A stretch of 64,000 nucleotides of DNA from Candidatus Acidianus copahuensis (GCF_000632495.1 NZ_JFZT01000021.1:23507-87506); one strand, 5' to 3'. Counted from the stretch's first letter, positions 9,131 through 18,589 are shown. Numbers and translations are program-made. The notes: a model not told the origin generated them from the letters alone.

Positions 9131-10068
9131 GCTTTGTGATCAATCTTAGAAGATATCAAAAATTTTTTTATTATCCATATATTTTTTTATTATTTATTGA
9201 ACTCTTTTTTAATAGAGAATTTCTAGTTGGAGTACTTCCTCTAGGTATGGCTGGCTTATCCCTTTCCGTAACTAGGACGTTTTATTTCCTCTACCTTATT
9301 GGCGGAGAAGCCTATGGTTTCGTATTTTTTCTTCAGTTTGCAGTTCTTATTTTGGCAATAGTATCCAGTACGCTGACTAAAATTCCTAAAGCCCTTTTAT
9401 TAAGCATACTTTACTTGACAGCATTTTTTGATATAATTCATGTCTACTTTGGAATTAACAATACGTCCTTTAACTTACCTATAGGTGCGTCTTTAGCCTA
9501 TGTGCTGTTAATAATAGCAACGTCCATTCTAATAATCAGAGATATTAACAAAAAACTTCTATATGTAATGATAATACCCGATATTCTCGCGTTTTCATTT
9601 TTAATTGGTTCTTGGCTTGTTGAAATGACTGGTGTATCTGAGTTTGGAGGTATAACTTCTCTCTCTGCTAGACTTATGCCCTATTCATTGCTATCTGTGG
9701 GAGCAGTATTTGTAGCAGTTGTTGCAAGGAAAATAAATCGACTTTTCTTAGTAATTCCTCTAATTATCTCAGTTCCTTTAGCTATACTGGCTTGGTTTAA
9801 TGTGGTCCCAGGCCTGGCTACAATGTTAGGCTATACCTTCCCTTATATTCTAGGAATACTCGGAGTTACTGATTGGTTCCCTCCGATATTTTTCGTTATA
9901 GCCTCCTTTGTCTTCTTTACATCATTAGGTTTGCTGAAGATTGATAAATCCCTCTCACTGCCAGTGCTAGGTCTATTAGGGGGAGCGTTAGTTTTCGACA
10001 CGATCTCCTCAACCACCTACATGTTAATGCCCTTAATAGCAGTTGTATTAGGTTCGCTGAGCAAATAA
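9127..10068 (+). CDS. CbsB-like polytopic membrane partner of the cytochrome b
   Basis: This 313-residue protein has about nine membrane segments with few charged residues and no cysteine cluster. It is translationally coupled to the CbsA-like gene by a 4-base overlap, the arrangement of cbsA-cbsB. By analogy it would anchor the cytochrome. The call rests on position and topology, since CbsB proteins are poorly conserved. Confidence 0.5.
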   Translation: MSFVINLRRYQKFFYYPYIFLLFIELFFNREFLVGVLPLGMAGLSLSVTRTFYFLYLIGGEAYGFVFFLQFAVLILAIVSSTLTKIPKALLLSILYLTAFFDIIHVYFGINNTSFNLPIGASLAYVLLIIATSILIIRDINKKLLYVMIIPDILAFSFLIGSWLVEMTGVSEFGGITSLSARLMPYSLLSVGAVFVAVVARKINRLFLVIPLIISVPLAILAWFNVVPGLATMLGYTFPYILGILGVTDWFPPIFFVIASFVFFTSLGLLKIDKSLSLPVLGLLGGALVFDTISSTTYMLMPLIAVVLGSLSK

Positions 10069-10089
10069 AGTAAAGTTTATAAGTCTTTT

Positions 10090-10099
10090 TTTATATAAA
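10090..10099 (+). promoter_or_regulatory. TATA box
   Basis: TTTATATAAA lies about 20-24 bases before the ATG at 10114, suggesting an internal promoter and a leaderless transcript for the small membrane genes that follow. Confidence 0.45.
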
Positions 10100-10113
10100 A
10101 TATTCGAGTTAAA

Positions 10114-10311
10114 ATGGCTGAAATAAAGTTTGCTAGAAGAGTTTTAGGTGCAGTTGTTGCTGCTATAGGAGTAGCAACCTGGGTTGCAGATATTTTTCTA
10201 ATTCAAACTATGCCGTATACAGAGTATGCAAATGACTCCTTAGTCGCAATGGTTCCTCTAGCAGGGGCTGTACTAGTTGCTGGAGGTACTCTGTTGGGGT
10301 TATGGAGTTGA
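10114..10311 (+). CDS. Small membrane protein, fox cluster
   Basis: This 65-residue protein has two hydrophobic segments (about 8-28 and 42-63). It overlaps the following gene by 10 bases. No motif is recognised. It may be a small fox subunit, with only context as support. Confidence 0.6.
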   Translation: MAEIKFARRVLGAVVAAIGVATWVADIFLIQTMPYTEYANDSLVAMVPLAGAVLVAGGTLLGLWS

Positions 10312-10910
10312 GATCAGAGGATAGGTACTTGATTCTGGGATTAGTGTTGATAGCATCGTCAGTGAATCCTTTTTCTCAATATTTATACGGGACTCTAGAG
10401 TTAGCTAAGTTTTCCTTTGATATGTTGCTAGTCTGGGGTTCAGGACTATTGGGAATATGGTTATATAAATTACTATATAACAAAGGGGGAAAAGTGACCA
10501 GTGCTGTTCTTTCCTTTAACTATTCAACCAAAGGCATATTATTTGTCTGGATAATCGCTGGATCAATAGTTACCTACTGGTATATTCCCGGTCCCTTTGA
10601 TTATAGTGTTATTAATATGGTTGGCAGGTCTCTTCAGATAATTTCGTTTATTGTCGCAGGTATTATTGCAGGTCTGGGGTGGGAAGCTATGAGCAACGCG
10701 TGGAGAAGTATAACTTTATTTTCAATGTTTAGTATGATGGCTGCAGTAGCTGAAATATTCCTCGAGATGGCTAGCTATTACTCTACTAATTATTACCCTG
10801 CTTACTCATCTATTCAGCTTGTTTACACCTCATATGCGTTATTCGCAATGGCTGCAGTCCCTTCAACCTACTATATGGTAAAGATTCTTAAGGACCTTGA
10901 TTTATTCTGA
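10302..10910 (+). CDS. Polytopic membrane protein, fox cluster
   Basis: This 202-residue protein has about six membrane segments. There are no cysteines or histidine pairs that would suggest a redox cofactor. It overlaps the upstream gene by 10 bases and is followed after 88 bases by a 53-residue gene. Its function is unknown. Confidence 0.6.
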   Translation: MELRSEDRYLILGLVLIASSVNPFSQYLYGTLELAKFSFDMLLVWGSGLLGIWLYKLLYNKGGKVTSAVLSFNYSTKGILFVWIIAGSIVTYWYIPGPFDYSVINMVGRSLQIISFIVAGIIAGLGWEAMSNAWRSITLFSMFSMMAAVAEIFLEMASYYSTNYYPAYSSIQLVYTSYALFAMAAVPSTYYMVKILKDLDLF

Positions 10911-10998
10911 AATATTTTAAATAAAATTAAAATTGTCTTTTTTTCCTTAGTAAACCTTTTATACTTTCTTCATTAACATTTATAATGAGGTATAGCAT

Positions 10999-11160
10999 AT
11001 GGCTATATTCGAATCGCAGGCTATGCTATGGGAAATAGGCTTTTTGTTGATGGCTTTAATATATCCTATATGGTTTATATTGCTAATTGTAAAAGCCGAT
11101 AAGGATAAACAAGTCGAGTTCAACGATCTCTTAAGGCAAGAAGCGGACCAAGGGGTATAA
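10999..11160 (+). CDS. 53-residue single-helix membrane protein
   Basis: This short gene starts at the ATG in GCATATGGCT and ends one base before the next ATG. The product begins MAIFESQAMLW, has one strong membrane helix (about residues 11-31) and then a charged tail with KADKDKQ and QEADQGV. The tight spacing to the next gene and clean amphipathic design support it as real. It resembles the small single-helix subunits of haem-copper oxidases in design, not in recognisable sequence. Confidence 0.6.
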   Translation: MAIFESQAMLWEIGFLLMALIYPIWFILLIVKADKDKQVEFNDLLRQEADQGV

Positions 11161-11161
11161 G

Positions 11162-13024
11162 ATGGATCCCCTTGATTTTTTTAGATTTTTAAAATATAAA
11201 ATACTTTTTGGTTTAGTTTTTATTTTGTATTTTCTTTTCTTCCAGTTTGTCGCAAGGTTATTAATAGCCGATAATGTGAGATTCCCTCACGGTGTTTATT
11301 TTCTTATATCAACTTCTCCTCCGGTTTCTCCTCAATATATGCCATTTCCTTTATGGGGGCCTTTCTTTTCCATTAACACTCCGGTTTTTTCGTGGGCTAT
11401 GACTCCTCTTTCCTTGGGAATCTCCTTACTTTTATCTTTTCTTGTTGCGTTTAACATAACCCTTTACGTTATTTATTATAATACGATGAAAATAAAGGCC
11501 TCTCAAAAATTACTCTCAAGTTTAGGTCTAATAGCTACCTCTCTTTCATGTTCGTGTGAGCTATTCACTGCACTCATCGGTTCAGCAGCTGCGAACTTAC
11601 CCTTTATTCTTTCCTTGACTTTTATGGAAAGACTATTTGAAGGCTTAGTCGTTTTAGCAGCTGGCCTCTTAATACTATCGAGTTATGTCCTTTACTCTGA
11701 AATAATAGGTAAAAACGTAGTTAGAGGTTTAGGAAGAGGAAAGTGGACATATATGATAGGAATTTCCTCTATCTTTGCCTCAGTAATTATCCCTGGAACG
11801 CCTGCGTTCTCTTTTATAAAGGTTGTTTTAGCAATGCTAGCTGGAAGCGCTTTTGCCTCGATTTACGGGAGGAAGTGGAAGATTGGGATTTTTATTTCTA
11901 TATCTCTGGTTATTTCCATATTTTCTATTTTCGGATATATTTATTCTATTCCAGAAATTCTAATTCCCTTGTCCTTCATATCAGGTCTAGTTGGGTTTAT
12001 GGGATTTTCAACGCTAAAGGGATGGTCAAGGCTAGGTATTCTGCATATTACCGCTTGGTCACTTATCATGCCTGGACCGATCTCCTTACTTATAGGAAGG
12101 CCAATTCCATTCTTTAACTTCTCGTCCGATCAATTGATCGATCTATGGATAACAACTTGGATAGTCGGAACTCCACTTGCATGGTATGCCGGCGTTTATT
12201 ATCTACAATACCTCAGAAATACAATGGCTAGAAGTGATGTTAAGATAGAATTTCCAAAGATAAATAGTAAGGATCTAGGCTTACAGTGGATTTCTCTTGG
12301 TGCAATTATATTAGCGGCCCAAACTCTTTATTTCTTAACTCACATTCCATATTATGTTGATTATAACGGGTACGATCTAAACTTCTTAATTGTTACTACA
12401 ACAGCATCCACTTTAGTAATGGTTATTGGTTCAATATCGTTAGGTTATGGTATATCTAGGCTGATAAAACAAGTATTTGATCTCCCAAGACCAAAGCACT
12501 GGTTAAGATGGTCCTCAATATTCGCTGTTGTGTTTGCATTATTATCAGGGGTTATTCATTTAGGCGTATCTGGGTATCCATATCCTCCAATATTAATTGG
12601 TGGTTTTGGTATCCCTATGTTTGAACCGTCTCTTACAATATATATTCCCCATATTATTGGCATGTTTATCTATCCTTTGCAACTCCTTCAGTTGATTTCA
12701 TCGTCTATGATAGTTGGTTCAATAGCTTCGTATTCATTTGATCTAAATGCTATTTCTAGAAAAGGATTGATTTCATCAGTTATAGGTTCTGTAGCTGTAT
12801 GTCCCATGTGCACTATATCCTCATTTTCAACATATTCCTTAGGAGTAGTCGGTGCGGCTCTTGCTGGAACATACTTTATTAATTTTGTGAATAGTCTAGA
12901 GGGACAATTGCTTCTATCGTTCTCTTCACAAATCATTTTACTTGTCCTATTGATTTTCACTGGAAGAAAAACTAGGGTTAAATTAAAACCCCAGAAAACT
13001 CTGAGAATTTCTGACACATCTTAA
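11162..13024 (+). CDS. Large polytopic membrane protein with two cysteine motifs, fox cluster
   Basis: This 620-residue protein has about 14-16 membrane segments. Two related motifs stand out: C130-S-C132 followed by ELFTALIGSAAANLP, and C547-PM-C550 followed by TISSFSTYSLGVVGAALAG. Both place a Cys pair at the start of a small-residue membrane helix, as if from an internal duplication. Histidines occur near HLGV and HIIG. A metal, haem or thiol role is possible. It starts one base after the 53-residue gene. I do not recognise the family. Confidence 0.62.
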   Translation: MDPLDFFRFLKYKILFGLVFILYFLFFQFVARLLIADNVRFPHGVYFLISTSPPVSPQYMPFPLWGPFFSINTPVFSWAMTPLSLGISLLLSFLVAFNITLYVIYYNTMKIKASQKLLSSLGLIATSLSCSCELFTALIGSAAANLPFILSLTFMERLFEGLVVLAAGLLILSSYVLYSEIIGKNVVRGLGRGKWTYMIGISSIFASVIIPGTPAFSFIKVVLAMLAGSAFASIYGRKWKIGIFISISLVISIFSIFGYIYSIPEILIPLSFISGLVGFMGFSTLKGWSRLGILHITAWSLIMPGPISLLIGRPIPFFNFSSDQLIDLWITTWIVGTPLAWYAGVYYLQYLRNTMARSDVKIEFPKINSKDLGLQWISLGAIILAAQTLYFLTHIPYYVDYNGYDLNFLIVTTTASTLVMVIGSISLGYGISRLIKQVFDLPRPKHWLRWSSIFAVVFALLSGVIHLGVSGYPYPPILIGGFGIPMFEPSLTIYIPHIIGMFIYPLQLLQLISSSMIVGSIASYSFDLNAISRKGLISSVIGSVAVCPMCTISSFSTYSLGVVGAALAGTYFINFVNSLEGQLLLSFSSQIILLVLLIFTGRKTRVKLKPQKTLRISDTS

Positions 13025-13100
13025 CGAATTCAGTGTAAAAGTCTTTTATGAAAAAGTTATTTTCCTTTAGAGAACCAATTAAAGTAAGGGATAAAGGAAT

Positions 13101-15194
13101 ATGGAGTCTTTGTTCTTTGTGAGGGTTTATAGCGGTAAAACAAGATCTGACATTGCATTAGTTGATAGTAACCTCTTTTCCTCGCTTTCTCTATTGCCAG
13201 GTGATGTTATTATTGCTATAGGTAGTATACCAATTCCCTTCTACGTCCAAGAAAACAAGGAGAGTAGAGGAGGAATAGTAATAAACGAATCTAGGCTGAA
13301 AGCGCTAGGGATAAAGGAGGGTGAAAAAATACCAATAAAAAAGTCAACCCCTGTCTCCTTAAAAGAAGTTACACTTGCTCCAGTCACTCAAAAAAACTTT
13401 GATTCGAGAAGATTAAATCTAGAACTTAGAGGAAAAATGATAGCTAGAGGCATCTCTTTAGATACAAAGATTGGAGAGTTCATAGTTGTATCTTTGAGCC
13501 CACAAACAGAGGCTGGCTATGTTACTTCCGAAACTGTAATAACAGTTGCTCCAGAAGCTGTTAAGTTGACCAAGACAAACATACCTTATATTACCTTAGA
13601 TCAAGTTGGAGGTTTGTCAGACCAGATCAAAACATTGATGGATATTGTCGAAATGTCCTTGGTTAAACCGGAGATAACAAGAGCTTTAGGGCTTAGACCT
13701 CCTAAGGGCGTTCTACTTTACGGCCCTCCAGGGACTGGAAAGACATTGATCGCTAAAGCTTTAGCTAATAGTATCATGGCTAACTTCTTTTACATAAGTG
13801 GGCCAGAAATAGGTTCCAGATATTACGGAGAAAGTGAAAAGAGATTGAGAGATATTATTGAGCAAGCAGAAAAGAACTCACCATCTATTGTATTTATAGA
13901 TGAAATTGACGCGATAGCTCCCAACAGAGATGTAACTTCATCAGAGGCGGATAGGAGAGTCGTAGCTCAACTCCTAACTCTTATGGACGGGGTCTCATCT
14001 GGCTCCGGTATACTTATAATAGGGGCTACTAACAGGCAAAACGCTATAGATCCTGCTCTAAGGAGACCAGGTAGATTTGATAGAGAGATTGAGATTCCTG
14101 TTCCTGATAGAACAGGTAGGTACGATATATTAAAGATCCACACTAAAAGAGTCCCGTTAGATTCATCTGTGGACCTTGATGCCATTGCAGATCTTACTAT
14201 GGGCTTTGTTGGAGCAGACTTAGAGGCGTTGGTAAGAGAGGCTGTTATGAGGGCATATCATAGATGTAATGGCTCGCTTGAGTGTATGAAAATAACACAA
14301 GATGATTTTATAGAATCCTTAAAGGTTGTAGAGCCCTCTGCATTGAGAGAGTTTAGAGTTGAAATACCTTCAATTACTTGGGAAGATGTTGTTGGACTTG
14401 ACGAAGTTAAACTTGAGTTAAAGGAGGCAGTAGAATGGCCATTAACTAAAAGAGATCTTTATGAGCAAATGTCTGCAGAGATTCCGACAGGAGTCCTCAT
14501 GTATGGTCCTCCTGGGACCGGTAAAACAATGCTGGCCAGAGCAGTTGCGCGGGAGAGTAAATCTAATTTCATTGCAGTAAATGGACCTGAACTCATGAGC
14601 ATGTGGGTTGGTGAAACAGAAAGGGCAATAAGGGAAATATTTAAGAGAGCTAGACAGGCTGCTCCAACAATAGTCTTCTTTGACGAGATAGATGCAATTA
14701 CCGTAGCAAGAGGAGCAGATCCAAATAGAACAACAGATAGAGTCGTAAGTCAGTTACTGACTGAAATGGATGGAGTGAGCAAAAGGAAAGAAAGAGTTGT
14801 AGTAATAGCTGCGACCAATAGACCAGATATTATAGATCCTGCTCTACTTAGGCCAGGTAGGTTGGAGAAGTTAATTTATGTCCCTCCTCCGGACTTCTCT
14901 GGTAGGATTGCCCTATTTTCTAGGTTCTTGAATAAAACTCTACATGAAAAAGTAGATATTCAGCAATTAGCCAGATTAACAGAAAACTACACACCAGCAG
15001 AGATTAAGGGAGTCGTAAATAAGGCAATACTGTTAGCAATAAGGAGATCTGTTCAGACTGATTCGAAACCACTCTTAACAATGGAGGATCTCATGGAAGC
15101 ACTTAAGTCCATAAGACCAATAGTAACTTCCACTATGGTTGACTACTATGTAAGATTTAATGAGAGGGCCAGAAGGGGAATGAATTACGCTTAA
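13101..15194 (+). CDS. CDC48/VAT-type tandem AAA+ ATPase
   Basis: This 697-residue double AAA ATPase has an N-domain (1-170), D1 with Walker A GPPGTGKT at 208-215 and Walker B FIDEID at 265-270, and D2 with Walker A at 469-476 and Walker B FFDEID at 526-531. Pore-loop residues are YYGE (near 241) in D1 and MWVGE (501-505) in D2. Arg fingers lie in RRPGRFDRE and LRPGRLEK. Such hexamers unfold or extract proteins. It is shorter than canonical VAT (about 745), mainly in the N-domain. It lies inside the fox cluster, which suggests a role in assembly or turnover of the complex. Confidence 0.92.
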   Translation: MESLFFVRVYSGKTRSDIALVDSNLFSSLSLLPGDVIIAIGSIPIPFYVQENKESRGGIVINESRLKALGIKEGEKIPIKKSTPVSLKEVTLAPVTQKNFDSRRLNLELRGKMIARGISLDTKIGEFIVVSLSPQTEAGYVTSETVITVAPEAVKLTKTNIPYITLDQVGGLSDQIKTLMDIVEMSLVKPEITRALGLRPPKGVLLYGPPGTGKTLIAKALANSIMANFFYISGPEIGSRYYGESEKRLRDIIEQAEKNSPSIVFIDEIDAIAPNRDVTSSEADRRVVAQLLTLMDGVSSGSGILIIGATNRQNAIDPALRRPGRFDREIEIPVPDRTGRYDILKIHTKRVPLDSSVDLDAIADLTMGFVGADLEALVREAVMRAYHRCNGSLECMKITQDDFIESLKVVEPSALREFRVEIPSITWEDVVGLDEVKLELKEAVEWPLTKRDLYEQMSAEIPTGVLMYGPPGTGKTMLARAVARESKSNFIAVNGPELMSMWVGETERAIREIFKRARQAAPTIVFFDEIDAITVARGADPNRTTDRVVSQLLTEMDGVSKRKERVVVIAATNRPDIIDPALLRPGRLEKLIYVPPPDFSGRIALFSRFLNKTLHEKVDIQQLARLTENYTPAEIKGVVNKAILLAIRRSVQTDSKPLLTMEDLMEALKSIRPIVTSTMVDYYVRFNERARRGMNYA

Positions 15195-15216
15195 CTACTT
15201 TGTAGTTTTTGGTTCT

Positions 15217-15474
15217 ATGGTTTATTCATTAGTTGCATCCGGTATGATTACCCTAGTTATGTTAGGGGTTGCAGAAAACGAAGTAATTGAGTCCCTAAAT
15301 ATAGATACTACTGTAATTCCCAGATGGGAACTTAGAGTTCTCTTCTTAATCTCCTCTTTTTTAATTATATGCGGCATTCTAGAATCACTTCTTGTAACGT
15401 TTTCCGGAATACTTTTATCCTTTGAATCTATACCATATATAACAGTTTTATTAAGCGGGAGGTTGAGAAGGTAA
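15217..15474 (+). CDS. Small membrane protein, fox cluster
   Basis: This 85-residue protein has two to three hydrophobic segments. Its stop overlaps the next start as TAATG, so the two are coupled. It follows the AAA ATPase by 22 bases. An antisense open frame over the same stretch lacks hydrophobic design and is ignored. No family is recognised. Confidence 0.5.
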   Translation: MVYSLVASGMITLVMLGVAENEVIESLNIDTTVIPRWELRVLFLISSFLIICGILESLLVTFSGILLSFESIPYITVLLSGRLRR

Positions 15475-15668
15475 TGCCAAGTACAGGTGGGAGTATTATA
15501 GTTCATATAGGAATAATAGGTATATTATTTGCTGCACTTATCTACTTTGATCAGTATGAGAAGAATCCAGGTCTATATTATACTTTCTATGCATTATCAG
15601 TTGCACTAACAGCTACACTACTTTATTTCCTTATAATAAAACCTGCAATAAAATATTTTAATTTTTAA
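15474..15668 (+). CDS. Small two-helix membrane protein, fox cluster
   Basis: This 64-residue protein has two membrane helices (about 8-24 and 35-54) joined by a charged DQYEKNPG loop. It is coupled to the preceding gene by TAATG. It converges with an ABM-domain gene only 4 bases downstream. Its function is unknown. Confidence 0.5.
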   Translation: MPSTGGSIIVHIGIIGILFAALIYFDQYEKNPGLYYTFYALSVALTATLLYFLIIKPAIKYFNF

Positions 15669-15672
15669 TATT

Positions 15673-15966
15673 TTAAGTGTTGACTTGTTGGAAAACTCTG
15701 TGGGTTGGTCTACCTTCGATTATTGTTTTTCCATAATCTACTGTAGACTTGTAAGCGTAGGAGGAGATGAACTTCTTAAACGTGTCTAGATCTTCCCACT
15801 CGCTATAAATCAAGTACTCTCTAGGTTCCTTTACGTTTTTATAAAGTGTAGCGTTCTTAAAGCCAGCATATTCTTTCCTTAGGTAATCTACTACTTTGTC
15901 AAACGTCTCTTCAAACTCCTTCTCGTGACCTTCTTTCACCTTATAGTAAAATCCTACGTTTATCAT
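15673..15966 (-). CDS. ABM-type (antibiotic biosynthesis monooxygenase fold) protein
   Basis: This 97-residue ferredoxin-like fold protein has the pattern of ABM/Dabb domains: GFYYKVKEGHEKEFEETF at the start, a middle GFKNATLYKN strand, YLIYSEWED and F-x-x-FISSYAYK. It is typically dimeric; members include haem degraders and small oxygenases, and the SOR fold is a distant relative. No specific substrate can be given. It interrupts the plus-strand fox genes on the opposite strand. Confidence 0.7.
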   Translation of the reverse strand: MINVGFYYKVKEGHEKEFEETFDKVVDYLRKEYAGFKNATLYKNVKEPREYLIYSEWEDLDTFKKFISSYAYKSTVDYGKTIIEGRPTHRVFQQVNT

Positions 15967-16217
15967 GTTTCTCTATTACTTTTACTTTTATCTGGATATA
16001 AAGTTTATGATAGATTAAATATATTATTAAGTAGATAGGGAATAATATGATACCTTTAAGATAGTAAATAACAAAAATGAACTAATTTATGTTAACACTT
16101 TTTACCTTAATGGGGTTAAGAGACTGAAGGTTTAGAAGAACCTTATATAATTCCTTTTAATAATTCCTTTTATAAATTAAAGTAAAGATTTTTAACTAGT
16201 AGACCCGATAAAATATT

Positions 16218-18122
16218 ATGGATAATTCATATTTGTTGTTTTTAGGAATTGCTTCCTCAATGCTGGCGGTAATGCTATATGTTGTATATGAAGTTGAGAA
16301 GTGGAAATCAGTAAAAAGGGTATCTATAGCGCTTTATATCCTAGGAATGATGTTTACAATGAATTTAGGCGCTTACCTATATGTTGCCTATCATCAAAGC
16401 TTCTATTTCCTTGCAATAAATGGCGCCTACATGTTCTTTGGTCTACTTGCCGTTTTAAACTCTAATGAAATAAAGAAGCAGATTGTATTTCCGATCTTTA
16501 CATCTTTAATGGTTGCTTCGGAATATTTTATGGGTGCACTATTTTACTCTTTGGCTACAGGTGCACCAGCCTCCTTTACAGATTCAATTGACAATCCATG
16601 GTTTGTAGGAGTTATGATATCTGAAATGGTTTTTGCATTATCCATATCTAAACTTAACGGATCTCTCAAAAGATTCTTGATTTCTCTTCTTCTCCTCATG
16701 CCATGGTTTCCTCGAGTTTTCCCTATAAACGTGGTTTTTTGGGCATCCTCTGCAATTATGATAGGAGCAACTGTTTTAATTTATGAGACCTTATACGCTC
16801 AAAGGCTTAAGGCTTCTCAAGATACTTATACGGCATTAGAATTGATGGTTATTTTTGCCTTAATGATGACTGGTGGTTTTGTTTACTTTGTAACTAGGAG
16901 CTTCATAATCTATAATATATCAATGATCTTAGGGATGACTTGGTACTTCTACAGGATCGTAGCTGGATCTAATCCTAAGAAGGGAAATTATATTAAGGAT
17001 CCTAAATTATCTTTTTCCATTATTTTTACAACGTTTATCATGGAATTCTTTATGGGTAGTGTACTTGACTTCGTTATGGGTACTTTTTCGCCAGGAATCT
17101 CTGGCTTTATTTCCTCATTAAGTCTTCCTTGGTTAACGCCAAGCTCTTTCATATCGGTCCTATGGGACGGTATTGACATCGTAGGATCTGTATTAGGATC
17201 TGTGTGGTTTCTGATAATGATGGGAGTTGAGATGGGATTTCTAGCATTTAAAAAGATGACAGAGATGCACGTTAGAGAGAATAAAGTGAGAATGGGATTA
17301 ATGATCTCAGCATATGCTCTATACACGATTTATCTTTCATCTTTTAGTCCAATTTCGCCTATTGCTCAATACGTTCCAGGAATGTGGTCGATGGGAATAG
17401 GAACTTTAGCTCCAATAAGCGGAGCTGTATTGATCGGATTAATAGGAACTTACGTGATATTTGGTGGTCTGTCCTTCTTATTCGGATCTAGAAACCTATG
17501 TGCGGTTTCATGTACTGCCCCTTTAATGTATCAAGGAACATTCTACGATTCATTGAAGGTTTACAATAGAACATCTAGGTTTGGCAGAAAAACTCTTACT
17601 TCGAAACTTTCAGGTTGGTTTAAGTTTGTAGTTTTGGGGGTGTCTGTATTTGTTTTGATCTCTGCGATAATATCTTACTTGCACAGCGCCGGAATTGTAG
17701 CGCTTACTGTATATGGTGTTGATATTACTTTGTTGATATACTTCATATGGTTTGATATACTTTGGTACGTTCTCTTTGTTTCAATACCTTTTATGGGAAC
17801 GTTTGCATGTGTAACATCCGGTTACTGCTACTGGGGGACGTTTAATCAGGCTGTTTCTAGCGTAGGACTATTCAGGCTAAAAATTAGAGACCCAAACCAA
17901 TGCATTACTTGTAAAACTGTTGATTGTGCAAACGCTTGTCCAGTTGGTTTAACCGATATGAGGGCCTCCTTTATTAAGAAGGGTGAATTTAAGTCGTTCA
18001 AGTGTGTTGGATTAGGAGAATGTGTGGACGCTTGTCCTTATAACAATATCTTCTTCTATGATGTAAGACACTGGCTAAAGGAAAAATTTATTGGCAAAAA
18101 AAGAAATAATAATTTATCTTGA
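16218..18122 (+). CDS. foxG: Membrane protein with C-terminal ferredoxin domain, FoxG type
   Basis: This 634-residue protein has about 14 membrane segments in two related halves and a cytoplasmic C-terminal ferredoxin domain. The first cluster motif is C562-x2-C565-x4-C570-x3-C574-P. The second has only three cysteines, C596-x5-C602-x3-C606-P, so it may hold a 3Fe-4S or modified cluster. The repeated membrane unit is shared with the gene at 1781-2569. It probably passes electrons through or into the membrane during iron oxidation, possibly towards reverse transport. The gene letter is assigned from memory of fox clusters. Confidence 0.75.
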   Translation: MDNSYLLFLGIASSMLAVMLYVVYEVEKWKSVKRVSIALYILGMMFTMNLGAYLYVAYHQSFYFLAINGAYMFFGLLAVLNSNEIKKQIVFPIFTSLMVASEYFMGALFYSLATGAPASFTDSIDNPWFVGVMISEMVFALSISKLNGSLKRFLISLLLLMPWFPRVFPINVVFWASSAIMIGATVLIYETLYAQRLKASQDTYTALELMVIFALMMTGGFVYFVTRSFIIYNISMILGMTWYFYRIVAGSNPKKGNYIKDPKLSFSIIFTTFIMEFFMGSVLDFVMGTFSPGISGFISSLSLPWLTPSSFISVLWDGIDIVGSVLGSVWFLIMMGVEMGFLAFKKMTEMHVRENKVRMGLMISAYALYTIYLSSFSPISPIAQYVPGMWSMGIGTLAPISGAVLIGLIGTYVIFGGLSFLFGSRNLCAVSCTAPLMYQGTFYDSLKVYNRTSRFGRKTLTSKLSGWFKFVVLGVSVFVLISAIISYLHSAGIVALTVYGVDITLLIYFIWFDILWYVLFVSIPFMGTFACVTSGYCYWGTFNQAVSSVGLFRLKIRDPNQCITCKTVDCANACPVGLTDMRASFIKKGEFKSFKCVGLGECVDACPYNNIFFYDVRHWLKEKFIGKKRNNNLS

Positions 18123-18136
18123 ACCTTTTTTATCTA

Positions 18137-18589
18137 TTAAGTTTCTTCGCTATCGTTACCTAGTTGTTTTACCGTTATCAATGGCTCATTTTCTACAACT
18201 CTATGATGTGCATGGCTAGACACTAAGTAGCTTATGATTATTACCACAGTATATGTACCTTTAGTTAGGTTCACATGGACATCGTCTCTTCCATGTAGTA
18301 GCAGAATCACTGTTTGATTTCCTAACTTGATTGTAACATTAAATTGGGAAAAGGCTCCCTTTAATGTATCCTTATCTAGCTTGAATGCATAAGTCCCATT
18401 AGTAGGTATTGTGAGAGTAGCATTTTCTGTCACTGTTCCTGCGTGTCCACTCGTTAAATTGCCTAAATTAAAATTAGCAGGAATTATTAGAAGAGATTGA
18501 GATTGATTTACATTATAGCTAATTAACGCTAGGTTGCCTGATACCTGATCTGCTAGTACTATACCTCCAGCTACCATTACTAGTAGCAT
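18137..18589 (-). CDS. Secreted beta-rich protein, start unclear
   Basis: This protein of at least 150 residues has a short signal-like N-terminus followed by a beta-rich domain containing GTYAFKLDK, then VTIKLGNQTVILLLHG and LTKGTYTVVIIIS. It shares its general layout and the hydrophobic-strand/HG(R/E) signature with the secreted protein at 19551-20027. The first in-frame ATG leaves a truncated signal peptide. Just upstream, removing one A from an A6 run would join a GTG start and the basic segment RKTTRKILLLG in frame. This may be a real frameshift, a sequencing slip, or translational slippage. Confidence 0.5.
   Translation of the reverse strand: MLLVMVAGGIVLADQVSGNLALISYNVNQSQSLLIIPANFNLGNLTSGHAGTVTENATLTIPTNGTYAFKLDKDTLKGAFSQFNVTIKLGNQTVILLLHGRDDVHVNLTKGTYTVVIIISYLVSSHAHHRVVENEPLITVKQLGNDSEET

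Noticed and set aside
15222..15506. 94-codon minus-strand ORF opposite a small membrane gene
   Set aside because: It lies antisense to two coupled hydrophobic genes and has no motif or promoter.
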